The notes beneath the pieces were generated by a model, which saw only the letters and a program-made list of their open reading frames with translations, did not search any database and was not told the origin of the DNA. A DNA stretch of 14,032 nucleotides, taken from assembly GCA_012517635.1 (NCBI GenBank), contig JAAYUP010000175.1, positions 1 to 14,032 on the forward strand. Direction: 5' to 3'. The DNA is from Candidatus Atribacter alterifermentans. Lineage in GTDB: Bacteria > Atribacterota > Atribacteria > Atribacterales > Atribacteraceae. This document shows, piece after piece, positions 7,484 through 14,032 of the stretch. Both the position numbers and the translations under genes were made by a program. Positions within the stretch are counted from its first letter, which is position 1. Every line of letters begins with the position of its first letter.

Positions 7484-8350
7484 TCACCACTTTCGAGCTG
7501 ATCTTGATCGCCGTCTAAGATATATGGCTAAAAAGTTAACCAAGAGAACCATAATGAGAAGGACTAAGGCGGTGCCATAGGCAATTGGTACCTGTTTTTC
7601 AGGGCGAGTACCTTCGGTCATTAAACCGTATATATGATAAGGAAGCGCTAAAACTCGGTCAAAAATTGAATGAGGAAGCCCCCGGGCATAGAATGCGGCT
7701 GCTGTGAATAAAATAGGAGCTGTTTCACCGGCGACTCTTCCAACCGATAGAATTAACCCGGTTAAAATACCAGGAAGCGCAGCTGGAAGCACAACTCGCC
7801 GGATTGTAACCCATTTGGTTGCTCCAAGAGCATGAGAAGCTTCTCGAAAGGAAAGAGGTACAGTTTTTAACGCCTCTTCCACGGAAGTAATGACGATCGG
7901 AAGAGCCATAATCCCCAATGTAAGCGATCCAGAGAGAAGAGAAACTCCAAATCCAAAAAATTTAACAAATATTCCCAAACCAAATAAGCCAAAAACCACC
8001 GAAGGAACACCGGCTAAACAATGAATAGCCAATCGAAGCAGCGTAACCATCGGCGATGGTTTAGCATATTCTTCTAAATATACTGCCGAAAAAACACCAA
8101 GGGGAAGAGAAACAACAATACTGCCGATTATGAGATAAAACGTCCCAACTATTGCCGGAAGAATTCCTCCCTCAGTCATCCCTCGGGAGGGTAAAGTTGT
8201 GAGAAATTCCCAATTGATTACCTTATACCCTCGAGCAACTAAAAAATAAATAATAAAACCTAAAGCAAAACAAATAGTGACTATCGAAAGAAAGAAGATA
8301 AAAAACCAAATTTTTTGGGATAAATACTTTATTTTAAAGTGAATATCCAC
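7484..8350 (-). CDS. pstA: Phosphate ABC transporter permease PstA
   Basis: PstA is one of two inner-membrane permease subunits forming the phosphate channel with PstC. The 288-residue product has about six membrane helices: a first helix at about 13-38, a periplasmic loop with GMTEGGILPAIVGT (57-70), then the permease core. The EAA loop REASHALGATKWVTIRRVVL (169-188) docks PstB. The family stretch VGRVAGETAPILFTA follows. The start is GTG, only 1 nt after the pstC stop codon (TAA-G-GTG). GGTGAGA at the end of pstC is a weak ribosome binding site, so translation probably depends on coupling with pstC. The next in-frame Met is at residue 58, too far in to be the start. Confidence 0.96.
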   Translation of the reverse strand: MDIHFKIKYLSQKIWFFIFFLSIVTICFALGFIIYFLVARGYKVINWEFLTTLPSRGMTEGGILPAIVGTFYLIIGSIVVSLPLGVFSAVYLEEYAKPSPMVTLLRLAIHCLAGVPSVVFGLFGLGIFVKFFGFGVSLLSGSLTLGIMALPIVITSVEEALKTVPLSFREASHALGATKWVTIRRVVLPAALPGILTGLILSVGRVAGETAPILFTAAAFYARGLPHSIFDRVLALPYHIYGLMTEGTRPEKQVPIAYGTALVLLIMVLLVNFLAIYLRRRSRSARKW

Positions 8351-8351
8351 C

Positions 8352-9251
8352 TTATCTCACCCGTGTCTGGTATTTTTGAGCTAATCGATCAACTAAAATA
8401 TTCAATAGAAATGTGATGAGAAATAAAACAATCGCAATGGCAAATAGAGAATGATAGTGAAGACTTCCTACTGGTGCTTCTCCCATCTCAGCTGCAATGG
8501 TCGCCGTCATGGTTCGAACTGGCTGAAAAAAACTGGTCGGAATAACCGCAGCTCCGCCCGCTACCATTAATACCGTCATGGTTTCACCAATAATTCGTCC
8601 AGCGCCAAGAATCACTGCTGCTCCCAAACCCGAAAAAGAAGCGGGTATAACGACTCTTCTTATTGTTTCCCAATGAGTCGCTCCAACCGAAAATGAAGCC
8701 TCTCGATAACTTTTAGGAACGCTACTGAGAGCATCTTCAGCAGTACTCACTATTGAGGGAATGGCCATTATCCCTGAGATAATTGATGCAGTAAAAGCAG
8801 TCAGACCAGTGGGAAGTGAGAAAAGGTCTTTTAAAAGTGGGCTGAGAATAACCATTCCAAAAAAACCATAAACTACCGACGGAATACCAGCTAACATTTC
8901 AATAACCGGTTTTAAGATTTCTTTTAGCTTTTTTGGACAAAGTTCAGCAAGAAATATTGCTGAAAAAAGACCTAAGGGAATTGCAAAAATTAAGGCACCA
9001 ATGGTTACCCAAAGAGATCCAAGGATTAAGGGGAGAATGCCTAAACGAGGGGGCTCAGATGTTGGGTACCATCTGTTTCCAAAAAGGAACTGTGAGAGTG
9101 AAACTTCGCGAAAAGTAGGTAATCCTTCAACAAAGAGGACAACAATAATTCCAACTAAAAATAGAAGGGAAGAAAGGGCGACTAAAAACAAAATAATTTC
9201 GGCAAATTCACGGTGCGCTTTAATACAAAACACCTCCTGTACCGAATCCAT
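8352..9251 (-). CDS. pstC: Phosphate ABC transporter permease PstC, start codon uncertain
   Basis: PstC is the partner permease of PstA. From ATG 9251 it is 299 residues: a first membrane helix at about 18-42, a periplasmic segment (FLFGNRWYPTSEPPRLGILP, 55-74), a permease core with AGIPSVVYGFFG (121-132), the EAA loop REASFSVGATHWETIRRVVI (183-202) and GRIIGETMTVLMVAGG (218-233), typical of PstC. The start is problematic. ATG 9251 has no ribosome binding site, while AGGAGG at 9233-9238 lies inside the first codons, 8 nt before an in-frame ATT at 9222-9224. An ATT start would give a 290-residue protein beginning (M)KAHREFAEIILFL, a natural N-terminus just ahead of the first helix. No pstS gene precedes it here. 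The family call is firm; the exact 5' end is not. Confidence 0.94.
   Translation of the reverse strand: MDSVQEVFCIKAHREFAEIILFLVALSSLLFLVGIIVVLFVEGLPTFREVSLSQFLFGNRWYPTSEPPRLGILPLILGSLWVTIGALIFAIPLGLFSAIFLAELCPKKLKEILKPVIEMLAGIPSVVYGFFGMVILSPLLKDLFSLPTGLTAFTASIISGIMAIPSIVSTAEDALSSVPKSYREASFSVGATHWETIRRVVIPASFSGLGAAVILGAGRIIGETMTVLMVAGGAAVIPTSFFQPVRTMTATIAAEMGEAPVGSLHYHSLFAIAIVLFLITFLLNILVDRLAQKYQTRVR
9233..9238 (-). promoter_or_regulatory. Strong Shine-Dalgarno inside the apparent pstC 5' end
   Basis: The minus strand reads AGGAGG here. It is 8 nt upstream of ATT (9222-9224), in frame with pstC, and has no ATG, GTG or TTG at usable in-frame spacing. It may be the real pstC ribosome binding site. 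Confidence 0.6.
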
Positions 9252-9367
9252 TAAACCAATTTTTGTGAATAAAATCAATTCTGTAATGTTTAAAAGGGGT
9301 ATTAAAGTTCACTCAAAGATGTGCCTTTTTCATTAAAATTGTAAAGCTTATAAACGGGAAAGATTTT
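9252..9367 (-). other. rsmI-pstC intergenic spacer, the longest gap in the window
   Basis: This 116-nt AT-rich spacer is the only gap above 60 nt and is the natural place for a promoter serving the pst-TPR-exb block. The minus strand contains TTATAAGC, TTTACA, TTTAAT and TTGAGT elements, but no -35/-10 pair with a convincing match and 16-18 nt spacing. I see no clean hairpin plus T-run terminator for rsmI and no Pho-box direct repeat. Promoter function is inferred only from position. Confidence 0.4.
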
Positions 9368-10234
9368 TTACTTTTCCGGGTTAAAAAGATTTTTTTGAAG
9401 TTTAAGCTCACGTTTTACCCTATTCTTTTTAAGCTCAAAAATAGCACTGGTCAATTCTACAACATCTTTTTCAGAGTGACCAGTCAATAAAAGTTGTTTT
9501 ATACAATTCTGAATGAAAGGTAAAATTCCATCTTCGTCAACTGACCTCCCCTCAAGTACTAATACGATTTCTCCTTTTATAGTTTTTCTCTGATGTAATA
9601 TTCCAACTATCTCTTTTACAGTGCCTCTTATAATTTCTTGATGTATTTTGGTTAATTCACGGCAAAGTACTGCCTTCCTATCTCCTTCAATCAGACTTTG
9701 AATCTCTTGAAGCGTTGTCAATACTCTTTTAGGTGATTCATAAAGAACAAGAGCTTGAGATGAAAAAAGTGATTGTTCTAATATTTTTTTTCGTTCTCCC
9801 CCTGATTTAGGAAGAAAACCTAAAAAAAGATAACCTTTTAAAGAAAACCCGGAATAGACTACTGCTGGCAACACTGAAGATGCACCTGGTAACACTTCAA
9901 AATGTATTTGGTTCTGAATCAGCTGGTTAATAATCTCCATTCCTGGATCTTGAATTCCTGGCATTCCAGCATCGGTAATGAAAGCAATTGTTTTCCCGCT
10001 TCTAAGGTGGATTAGGATCTTTTGTATTGCGGTTTGGTAATTATGTGTATGATAGGAAAACAATGGTTTTTGGATTGAATAATGTTGTAAAAGTTTTCTT
10101 GATACTCTAGTATCTTCGCAAGCAATCAGATCAACCTGTTTTAAGACCGATACCGTACGGTAAGTAATGTCTCCTAAATTCCCAATGGGTGTGGGGCAAA
10201 TAAAAAATTTGCCCCACTCTGAAACATTTTTCAT
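9368..10234 (-). CDS. rsmI: 16S rRNA (cytidine-1402-2'-O)-methyltransferase RsmI
   Basis: RsmI uses S-adenosylmethionine to 2'-O-methylate C1402 in the decoding centre of 16S rRNA. The 288-residue product carries the family blocks: CPTPIGNLGDITYRT (13-27), ACEDTRVSRKLL (38-49), FITDAGMPGIQDPG (85-98), LPGASSVLPA (115-124), FLGFLPKSGGER (137-148) and LYESPKR (164-170). The block usually written SDAGTPGISDPG is slightly divergent here. I place the start at ATG 10234; an in-frame TTG at 10252 lies inside the end of htrA. The ATG is 5 nt after the htrA stop and has no clear ribosome binding site, which suggests coupling to htrA. The C-terminal tail is Lys-rich. The housekeeping gene thus sits at the end of a stress-response gene set. 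Confidence 0.95.
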   Translation of the reverse strand: MKNVSEWGKFFICPTPIGNLGDITYRTVSVLKQVDLIACEDTRVSRKLLQHYSIQKPLFSYHTHNYQTAIQKILIHLRSGKTIAFITDAGMPGIQDPGMEIINQLIQNQIHFEVLPGASSVLPAVVYSGFSLKGYLFLGFLPKSGGERKKILEQSLFSSQALVLYESPKRVLTTLQEIQSLIEGDRKAVLCRELTKIHQEIIRGTVKEIVGILHQRKTIKGEIVLVLEGRSVDEDGILPFIQNCIKQLLLTGHSEKDVVELTSAIFELKKNRVKRELKLQKNLFNPEK

Positions 10235-10239
10235 GGAAT

Positions 10240-11658
10240 TCACTGATTCCAATTTTTCAATTTCAATGGCACAAAATAAGTTCGCCCTCTTCGGTTTACT
10301 AAAAGAATTACGGTATCATCCGGTTCAACCATTGATAAAACGGTATTCCAGTCCTGAAGGTTTTGGATTGCCTGGCGGTTCAACTGAAGAATGACATCTC
10401 CTTCTCGCAAATAGCCTGATTCGATTAATTCTTGGGAGTCGATTCGGGTGATTACAACTCCCGTTCGTGTTTTTAAATTATATTTCCTCATTAATTCTGG
10501 GGTGATTTCTTCAACTTCAAAACCAAATTGAAGTTCTTGAGATGAAACCGAAGCCATTCCTCCTTCAGTAATCAATTCCTCTAAGATAACCGAAATTTCT
10601 TTTATTTGGTTATCTCTCCAAATCGATAGTTCGATCTGAGTACCTGGTTTTTTATCCCGAATTGCTGAATGAAATGCTGCGGAATCGATAATTTCTCGAT
10701 TGTCAACTTTTAAAATAATATCTCCACGCTGAATACCGGCTTTCGAAGCTGGACTATTCGGAATAACATCGGCAATTAAAGCACCATTTGGTTCTTTTAG
10801 GCCAAATTGTTGAACCATATCAGAAGTGATATCTTGAAGATAAATCCCTATCCAGGAACGAACGACTTTGCCAGTTTGAATCAATGGGTCTAATAAACTT
10901 TTTGCCATATTAATAGGGATGGCAAATCCAACTCCCTGAGCATAAGGAAGAATAGCAGTATTAATTCCGATAACTTCACCTTTGATATTCAATAGTGGTC
11001 CTCCACTATTGCCGGGATTAATGGCAGCATCAGTTTGTAAAAAATTCTCATATTCTCTTCCCGAGTCTCCTGAGTAGATTGGTCTCCCTTTGGCACTCAA
11101 AACACCAACCGTTACCGTATGTGACAGACCATAAGGATTTCCTATAGCGATCACCCATTCTCCCACTCGAGCTTGATCTGAATCACCCAAAGGAAGGGCG
11201 GGAAGATTGGTTACATCCACTTTTATGATAGCAATATCGGTTAATGGATCAGAACCTATGACCCTTCCATCAAATTTTCGGCCGTCCTTGAGGGTCACCT
11301 TAATTTGTTCAGCCCCTTGAATAACATGCTCATTGGTAAGAATGTACCCATCGGATCGGAAAATAAACCCTGTGCCTAAGCCTTTTTGAGGAATCCTCCT
11401 TTCTTCTGGTTGAGGAGAAAAACCAAAAAAATCTCGAAAAAAGGGGTCATTAAAAAAGGGTGCGAAGGGATTCCGGTAGGTTTTATAAGAAAGCGTATCA
11501 ACATAGACCACTGACGGTGCTACTTTTTCTACGATATCAGCTACAATATTAGTTTCTTCAGGTACGATCGAATGAATTGCTTGAGCCCAACCAGTTAAGG
11601 TAAAAAGGAACAAAAAACAAAAACAGAGCAGAAGCCCTAATTTCTTTTTATTATCCAT
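10240..11658 (-). CDS. htrA: Periplasmic HtrA/DegP-type serine protease with two PDZ domains
   Basis: HtrA/DegP proteases degrade or refold damaged envelope proteins. The 472-residue product has a signal peptide or N-terminal anchor (1-27, hydrophobic core LLLCFCFLFLFTL, possible cleavage after AQA). A trypsin-like domain follows with catalytic His111 (ILTNEHVIQG), Asp141 (PLTDIAIIKV) and Ser218 (NPGNSGGPL). PDZ1 spans about 265-360 and PDZ2 about 375-468 (GYLREGDVILQLNRQAI). Between residues 60 and 82 the LA-like loop is rich in Phe and Pro (NPFAPFFNDPFFRDFFGF), as in many DegP/MucD proteins. The start is ATG 11658: AGGAGG at 11667-11672 lies 8 nt upstream, and earlier in-frame starts (11676, 11691) are upstream of or at this site. 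The gene is 4 nt downstream of the RseB-like gene, giving a MucB-MucD-like pairing. Two PDZ domains argue for a DegP/MucD-type enzyme rather than DegS. Confidence 0.95.
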   Translation of the reverse strand: MDNKKKLGLLLCFCFLFLFTLTGWAQAIHSIVPEETNIVADIVEKVAPSVVYVDTLSYKTYRNPFAPFFNDPFFRDFFGFSPQPEERRIPQKGLGTGFIFRSDGYILTNEHVIQGAEQIKVTLKDGRKFDGRVIGSDPLTDIAIIKVDVTNLPALPLGDSDQARVGEWVIAIGNPYGLSHTVTVGVLSAKGRPIYSGDSGREYENFLQTDAAINPGNSGGPLLNIKGEVIGINTAILPYAQGVGFAIPINMAKSLLDPLIQTGKVVRSWIGIYLQDITSDMVQQFGLKEPNGALIADVIPNSPASKAGIQRGDIILKVDNREIIDSAAFHSAIRDKKPGTQIELSIWRDNQIKEISVILEELITEGGMASVSSQELQFGFEVEEITPELMRKYNLKTRTGVVITRIDSQELIESGYLREGDVILQLNRQAIQNLQDWNTVLSMVEPDDTVILLVNRRGRTYFVPLKLKNWNQ

Positions 11659-11662
11659 ATCG

Positions 11663-12628
11663 TCAACCTCCTCCATCAACAATTGATTCAAATATTTTAC
11701 TTAAAATTTCATGACTCAAGTTTCCAACCAAAAAAATTTGTCTTCCCATTTTTTCTCCAATAAGGGTATTGAGTTCTCCATTTTTCTTAATGACAATTTT
11801 TCGAACTGGGTTGGAGTATTTTGAAGGTGGAGGCAAGAGAGTTTGAAACATCGAAAAAAAGTTTATCCCATCGCTGAATACCATTTGGTACATCTTTCCC
11901 TGGTCGCCTTCTACAAGATAAGATCGACGGAAAGAATAGCCAGGAGGAAGTAATCGAGGAATTAACATTCGTTTCCGATTAAAAAGCACCTCTGGGAAAT
12001 TATTTTTCTTCTGAACAACTTTATCCATTATTTGGAAAATTTTCCAAATTCGATCATCATTGGGATGATCAATACGATAAACAAATTCTCCCTGTTTTAT
12101 CACCTGTCCATCATGAGAATAATAAGTTTGTCTGATAAGGGCTTGTCTTTCATCCAAAAGAAAAGATTTCACTATTTGGTTGTTTTCCCGGGATAGGATC
12201 ATCACGCTATCTTCTTCAACATTTACCAAATAATTTGAAACCAATATATCAATGTTATCTTCTCCCAAAGGAAGAAAAGGAAGATCAAAACCAGGATACA
12301 CTGCGGTAATCATTTGTTTCTCTTCATCATAAATAAACCGATAGGTTCCATCACCAACAATGTAATGATGAGGATTGTCTAGATTTATCCAACCAAAACC
12401 AAAACCGGGAATATAAACAACCTCATAGAAAATACTTTCATTTTCATCGGTATAATCGGTGAGCTTCCATATTCCCCAATAACTATGGGCAGTACTATTC
12501 TGGATAACGCGTTTTAAAAAAAGTCGGCCTTCTTCAGGACTCAAAATACGAGCTTGAGAAGAAAAAGAAATAAAAAAAGAAACTAGAAGAATAACGATGG
12601 ACACAGTTAATCGAATTGATACTTTCAT
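11663..12628 (-). CDS. RseB/MucB-like periplasmic regulator of sigma-factor activity
   Basis: The 321-residue product has a signal peptide (hydrophobic 7-22, cleavage probably after SQA at 25-27). A LolA/RseB-like beta-rich domain (about 30-195) contains repeated aromatic strands such as YRFIYDEEKQMITAVYPGF. A smaller C-terminal domain (about 222-318) contains IPRLLPPGYSFRRSY, MYQMVFSDGINFFSMFQ and LVGNLSHEILSKIFESI, the same pattern as the MucB/RseB C-terminal domain (LP-G-F/Y, then a -YSDG- strand). RseB binds the periplasmic part of the anti-sigma factor and protects it from proteolysis until lipoprotein or LPS-type signals displace it. No lipobox is seen. The ATG overlaps the anti-sigma stop (ATGA), implying coupling. 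Assignment rests on domain pattern plus position between the anti-sigma factor and HtrA; a generic LolA-like or DUF4367-type protein is the alternative. Confidence 0.8.
   Translation of the reverse strand: MKVSIRLTVSIVILLVSFFISFSSQARILSPEEGRLFLKRVIQNSTAHSYWGIWKLTDYTDENESIFYEVVYIPGFGFGWINLDNPHHYIVGDGTYRFIYDEEKQMITAVYPGFDLPFLPLGEDNIDILVSNYLVNVEEDSVMILSRENNQIVKSFLLDERQALIRQTYYSHDGQVIKQGEFVYRIDHPNDDRIWKIFQIMDKVVQKKNNFPEVLFNRKRMLIPRLLPPGYSFRRSYLVEGDQGKMYQMVFSDGINFFSMFQTLLPPPSKYSNPVRKIVIKKNGELNTLIGEKMGRQIFLVGNLSHEILSKIFESIVDGGG
11667..11672 (-). promoter_or_regulatory. Ribosome binding site of htrA
   Basis: The minus strand reads AGGAGG, 8 nt before ATG 11658. It lies in the last codons of the RseB-like gene (Gly-Gly-Gly, stop) and identifies the htrA start among three in-frame candidates. 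Confidence 0.85.
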
Positions 12629-13077
12629 TCCCAGTCATTCGAAACTTGTTTTAGAAAATTAACTTCGATTCTCCCCGGATTTTTAGGTACGTCATAGCTG
12701 TCCCCAGAGAGATTCCGATGTATCTCTCCAATAGCTGTATCTGCATTCGATCCAAGCATAACGTTTTTGTAAATGGGGAGAAAAAAAACAAAAAGAAGAA
12801 TAACAATACAAGCTAAAACTGAAAAAAGAAGTACCTCTTTCATTCGGCGACCTTTTGCTTGAGATTGAAGGACTTCATAATGGATCTCATAGTCAACTCG
12901 AGGCTCAAAAAACTGCCCAAACTGGATGATTAATCTCTTCATGGATCGAATCTTTTTGAATTCCAATTCACATTGAGAACAGACAAAAAGATGTCGTCGC
13001 ACTTCTTTACATTCTTCTTCAGACAACTCACCATCAAGATAAGCTGAAAGTAAATTTCTTATCCGTTCACATTCCAT
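12625..13077 (-). CDS. Membrane-bound zinc-finger anti-sigma factor, RseA/MucA/RsiW-like role
   Basis: The 150-residue protein should hold the neighbouring ECF sigma factor at the membrane until stress. Residues 1-45 form a ZAS/zf-HC2 anti-sigma domain: MECERIRNLLSAYLDGELS, then the zinc motif His-x3-Cys-x2-Cys (H29, C33, C36; HLFVCSQC), with Cys3 as probable fourth ligand. A basic amphipathic region leads to one membrane helix (about 81-102), leaving a short periplasmic tail of about 48 residues. I start it at ATG 13077, 5 nt after the sigma-factor stop with GGAG upstream. A longer in-frame reading to 13188 would add a Ser-rich 37-residue segment lying wholly inside the sigma gene and placed before the canonical ZAS start, so I reject it. 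The gene overlaps the RseB-like gene by 4 nt (ATGA). Confidence 0.93.
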   Translation of the reverse strand: MECERIRNLLSAYLDGELSEEECKEVRRHLFVCSQCELEFKKIRSMKRLIIQFGQFFEPRVDYEIHYEVLQSQAKGRRMKEVLLFSVLACIVILLFVFFLPIYKNVMLGSNADTAIGEIHRNLSGDSYDVPKNPGRIEVNFLKQVSNDWE

Positions 13078-13082
13078 GATTC

Positions 13083-13691
13083 TCAACTCCAAGAAGTGAG
13101 CAAATCTTCTCCATATTTGACTTCCAGGTCCTTTTGAACTTGACGACGGGCTCGATGGAGTCTGGACCGAATAGTCCCCAGTGGACAATTGACAACTTCA
13201 CTGGCTTCTTCATAGGAATAACCATTTATATCACATAAAACAATGACTTCTCTCATTTTCAGAGGAAGCTTTTGTATGGCTTTTTCAATATCAACAACCA
13301 GCTGCTTTTTTAAAGTTTTCGCTTCGGGACCTTCTTCCTCACTTTCAATAAAATCCCAGGTATCCTGTTCTTCGTCATCGGAATTTTTCCAAGGTATAAT
13401 GGTTTTAAAGAGTTTTTCTTTTTTGCAATTATGACGGTGAATATTCAAAAGGATAGCATAAAGCCAATTACGAAAGGGGTACCTTTCATTATAGCTATGA
13501 CGATACTTAAAAGCTCGCAGAAAAGCTTCCTGTATTAAATCCTTTGCCTTTTCCATATTCCCAGTAATGTGGCAGGCAAAACGGGTAATGTCTTTCTCAC
13601 ATTGTCGAATTTGCTCTTCAAACCAAACTTTTTCTTGTTCAGCTGTTAAGCCTTGATACCAGGTTGCTTTTTGAACCTGCGCTTCTCCCAA
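13083..13691 (-). CDS. ECF sigma factor, RpoE/SigW/AlgU type
   Basis: This is a 202-residue two-domain ECF sigma factor that directs RNA polymerase to envelope-stress promoters. Region 2 spans about 28-95: AKDLIQEAFLRAFKYRHSY contains the usual D-[LIV]-x-Q-[ED] core-binding motif, followed by FRNWLYAILLNIHRHNCKK for -10 recognition. An acidic linker (about 104-125) leads to region 4 at about 133-185: LPLKMREVIVLCDINGYSY, then the helix-turn-helix EEASEVVNCPLGTIRSRLHR. No in-frame ATG precedes region 2, so the start is best taken as TTG 13691, which has AGGTGG (13701-13706) 9 nt upstream. The gene is 47 nt downstream of ricT and 5 nt upstream of its anti-sigma gene. I see no obvious ECF-type autoregulatory promoter in the short gap. 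Confidence 0.94.
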   Translation of the reverse strand: MGEAQVQKATWYQGLTAEQEKVWFEEQIRQCEKDITRFACHITGNMEKAKDLIQEAFLRAFKYRHSYNERYPFRNWLYAILLNIHRHNCKKEKLFKTIIPWKNSDDEEQDTWDFIESEEEGPEAKTLKKQLVVDIEKAIQKLPLKMREVIVLCDINGYSYEEASEVVNCPLGTIRSRLHRARRQVQKDLEVKYGEDLLTSWS

Positions 13692-13738
13692 GGTTTTCCA
13701 CCACCTTTTATCATTTAAACTCTCAAACCGAAAAGGGA

Positions 13739-14032
13739 TTAAAGGAAGAAACGGTTATATTCTTCTTCATTAATACATATCTCTTTCCCATTTTCGAGTT
13801 CCAAACGAATCATATCCTTAAAAATATCTATTTCAAGAATTTTAGCCAACCCCTGGGGAGTTAAAATTTTACTCCCTTTTTTGGGGAGTTGATAAATCAA
13901 TTTTTTATATTGAGAATACTCATAAGACAAGCAACACATTAATCGACCACAGACCCCAGAAATTTTTGCTGAATTGAGAGCTAAATTTTGTTCTTTGGCC
14001 ATTTTGATTGAAATCGGTTCAAAATTAATAAG
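13739..14032 (-). CDS. ricT: RicT (YaaT, PSP1-domain protein), 5' part outside the window
   Basis: The 97 visible C-terminal residues continue in frame to the window end, so the internal ATG at 14002 is not the start. The family signature is very clear: FEPISIKMAKEQNLALN followed by KISGVCGRLMCCLSYEY, the PSP1 C-terminal core. In Bacillus RicT/YaaT works with RicA and RicF in a complex carrying iron-sulfur clusters that promotes RNase Y-dependent mRNA processing. The visible cysteines of CGRLMCC are the conserved Cys cluster of this family. After the core come a KKGSKILTPQGLAKI-type strand region and an acidic segment ending NRFFL. The gene ends 47 nt before the sigma gene. Confidence 0.93.
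   Translation of the reverse strand, partial: LINFEPISIKMAKEQNLALNSAKISGVCGRLMCCLSYEYSQYKKLIYQLPKKGSKILTPQGLAKILEIDIFKDMIRLELENGKEICINEEEYNRFFL

Noticed and set aside
9290..9320. GAACTT-like ECF -35 element in the rsmI-pstC spacer
   Set aside because: No TCTGA- or CGTA-type -10 element at 15-17 nt; a six-base match in AT-rich DNA is expected by chance.
9351..9385. Imperfect hairpin around the rsmI stop codon (CGGAAAAG pairing with CTTTCCCG)
   Set aside because: It contains an A-C mismatch in the transcript sense and is followed by TTTATAAG rather than a T-run; too weak for a terminator call.
12625..13188. Longer in-frame version of the anti-sigma factor with a Ser-rich N-terminal extension
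   Set aside because: The extra 37 residues lie inside the sigma gene in another frame and precede the canonical ZAS start (MECERIRNLL); ATG 13077 has GGAG at suitable spacing.
13739..14002. A complete 87-residue small gene starting at ATG 14002
   Set aside because: The frame stays open to the window end and the residues before that Met (FEPISIK) are part of the conserved RicT core, so it is the tail of a longer gene.

Overview
The window holds 14 protein-coding genes, two of them cut by the window ends. All lie on the minus strand and are packed almost end to end. I see no RNA genes, insertion sequences, CRISPR arrays, phage genes or broken genes. Base composition is AT-rich, about 40% G+C by eye. 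The gene set mixes diderm envelope functions (ExbB/ExbD, a RseB-like sensor, a periplasmic HtrA protease, a TolB-N-like protein) with features familiar from Firmicutes and deep thermophilic lineages (ricT and rsmI near each other, a DUF3048/YerB domain). This suggests a non-proteobacterial diderm. An Atribacterota-like or similar deep-branching lineage is my best guess, but the sequence alone does not prove the phylum.

In transcription order (high to low coordinates), the window opens with the 3' end of ricT (PSP1 family). An envelope-stress module follows: an ECF sigma factor, a zinc-finger anti-sigma factor with one membrane segment, a RseB/MucB-like periplasmic protein and an HtrA/DegP-type protease. 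The gene order is that of algU-mucA-mucB-mucD of Pseudomonas. rsmI (16S rRNA 2'-O-methyltransferase) follows HtrA after 5-6 nt.

A 116-nt spacer separates rsmI from the second block. This starts with pstC-pstA-pstB, the membrane and ATPase parts of a phosphate ABC importer, with no pstS or phoU in the window. A 1208-residue secreted TPR protein with a TolB-N/CsgG-like first domain begins 16 nt after pstB. Next come exbB, exbD, an unusual TonB-like/DUF3048 fusion protein and lgt, with spacings from a 53-nt gap to a 41-nt overlap.

The most interesting part is the exbB-exbD-fusion set. The third gene starts like TonB (cytoplasmic tip, membrane helix with a Ser-x3-Asn motif at the TonB Ser-x3-His position, proline-rich linker) but ends in a two-part DUF3048 domain instead of a TonB C-terminal domain. 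With the adjacent TolB-N/TPR protein, this looks like a proton-motive-force-driven envelope machine with an undescribed output domain. A second observation is the pstC start. A strong AGGAGG lies inside the apparent 5' coding region, exactly 8 nt before an in-frame ATT, the same spacing as the two other AGGAGG sites in the window, which both precede ATG.
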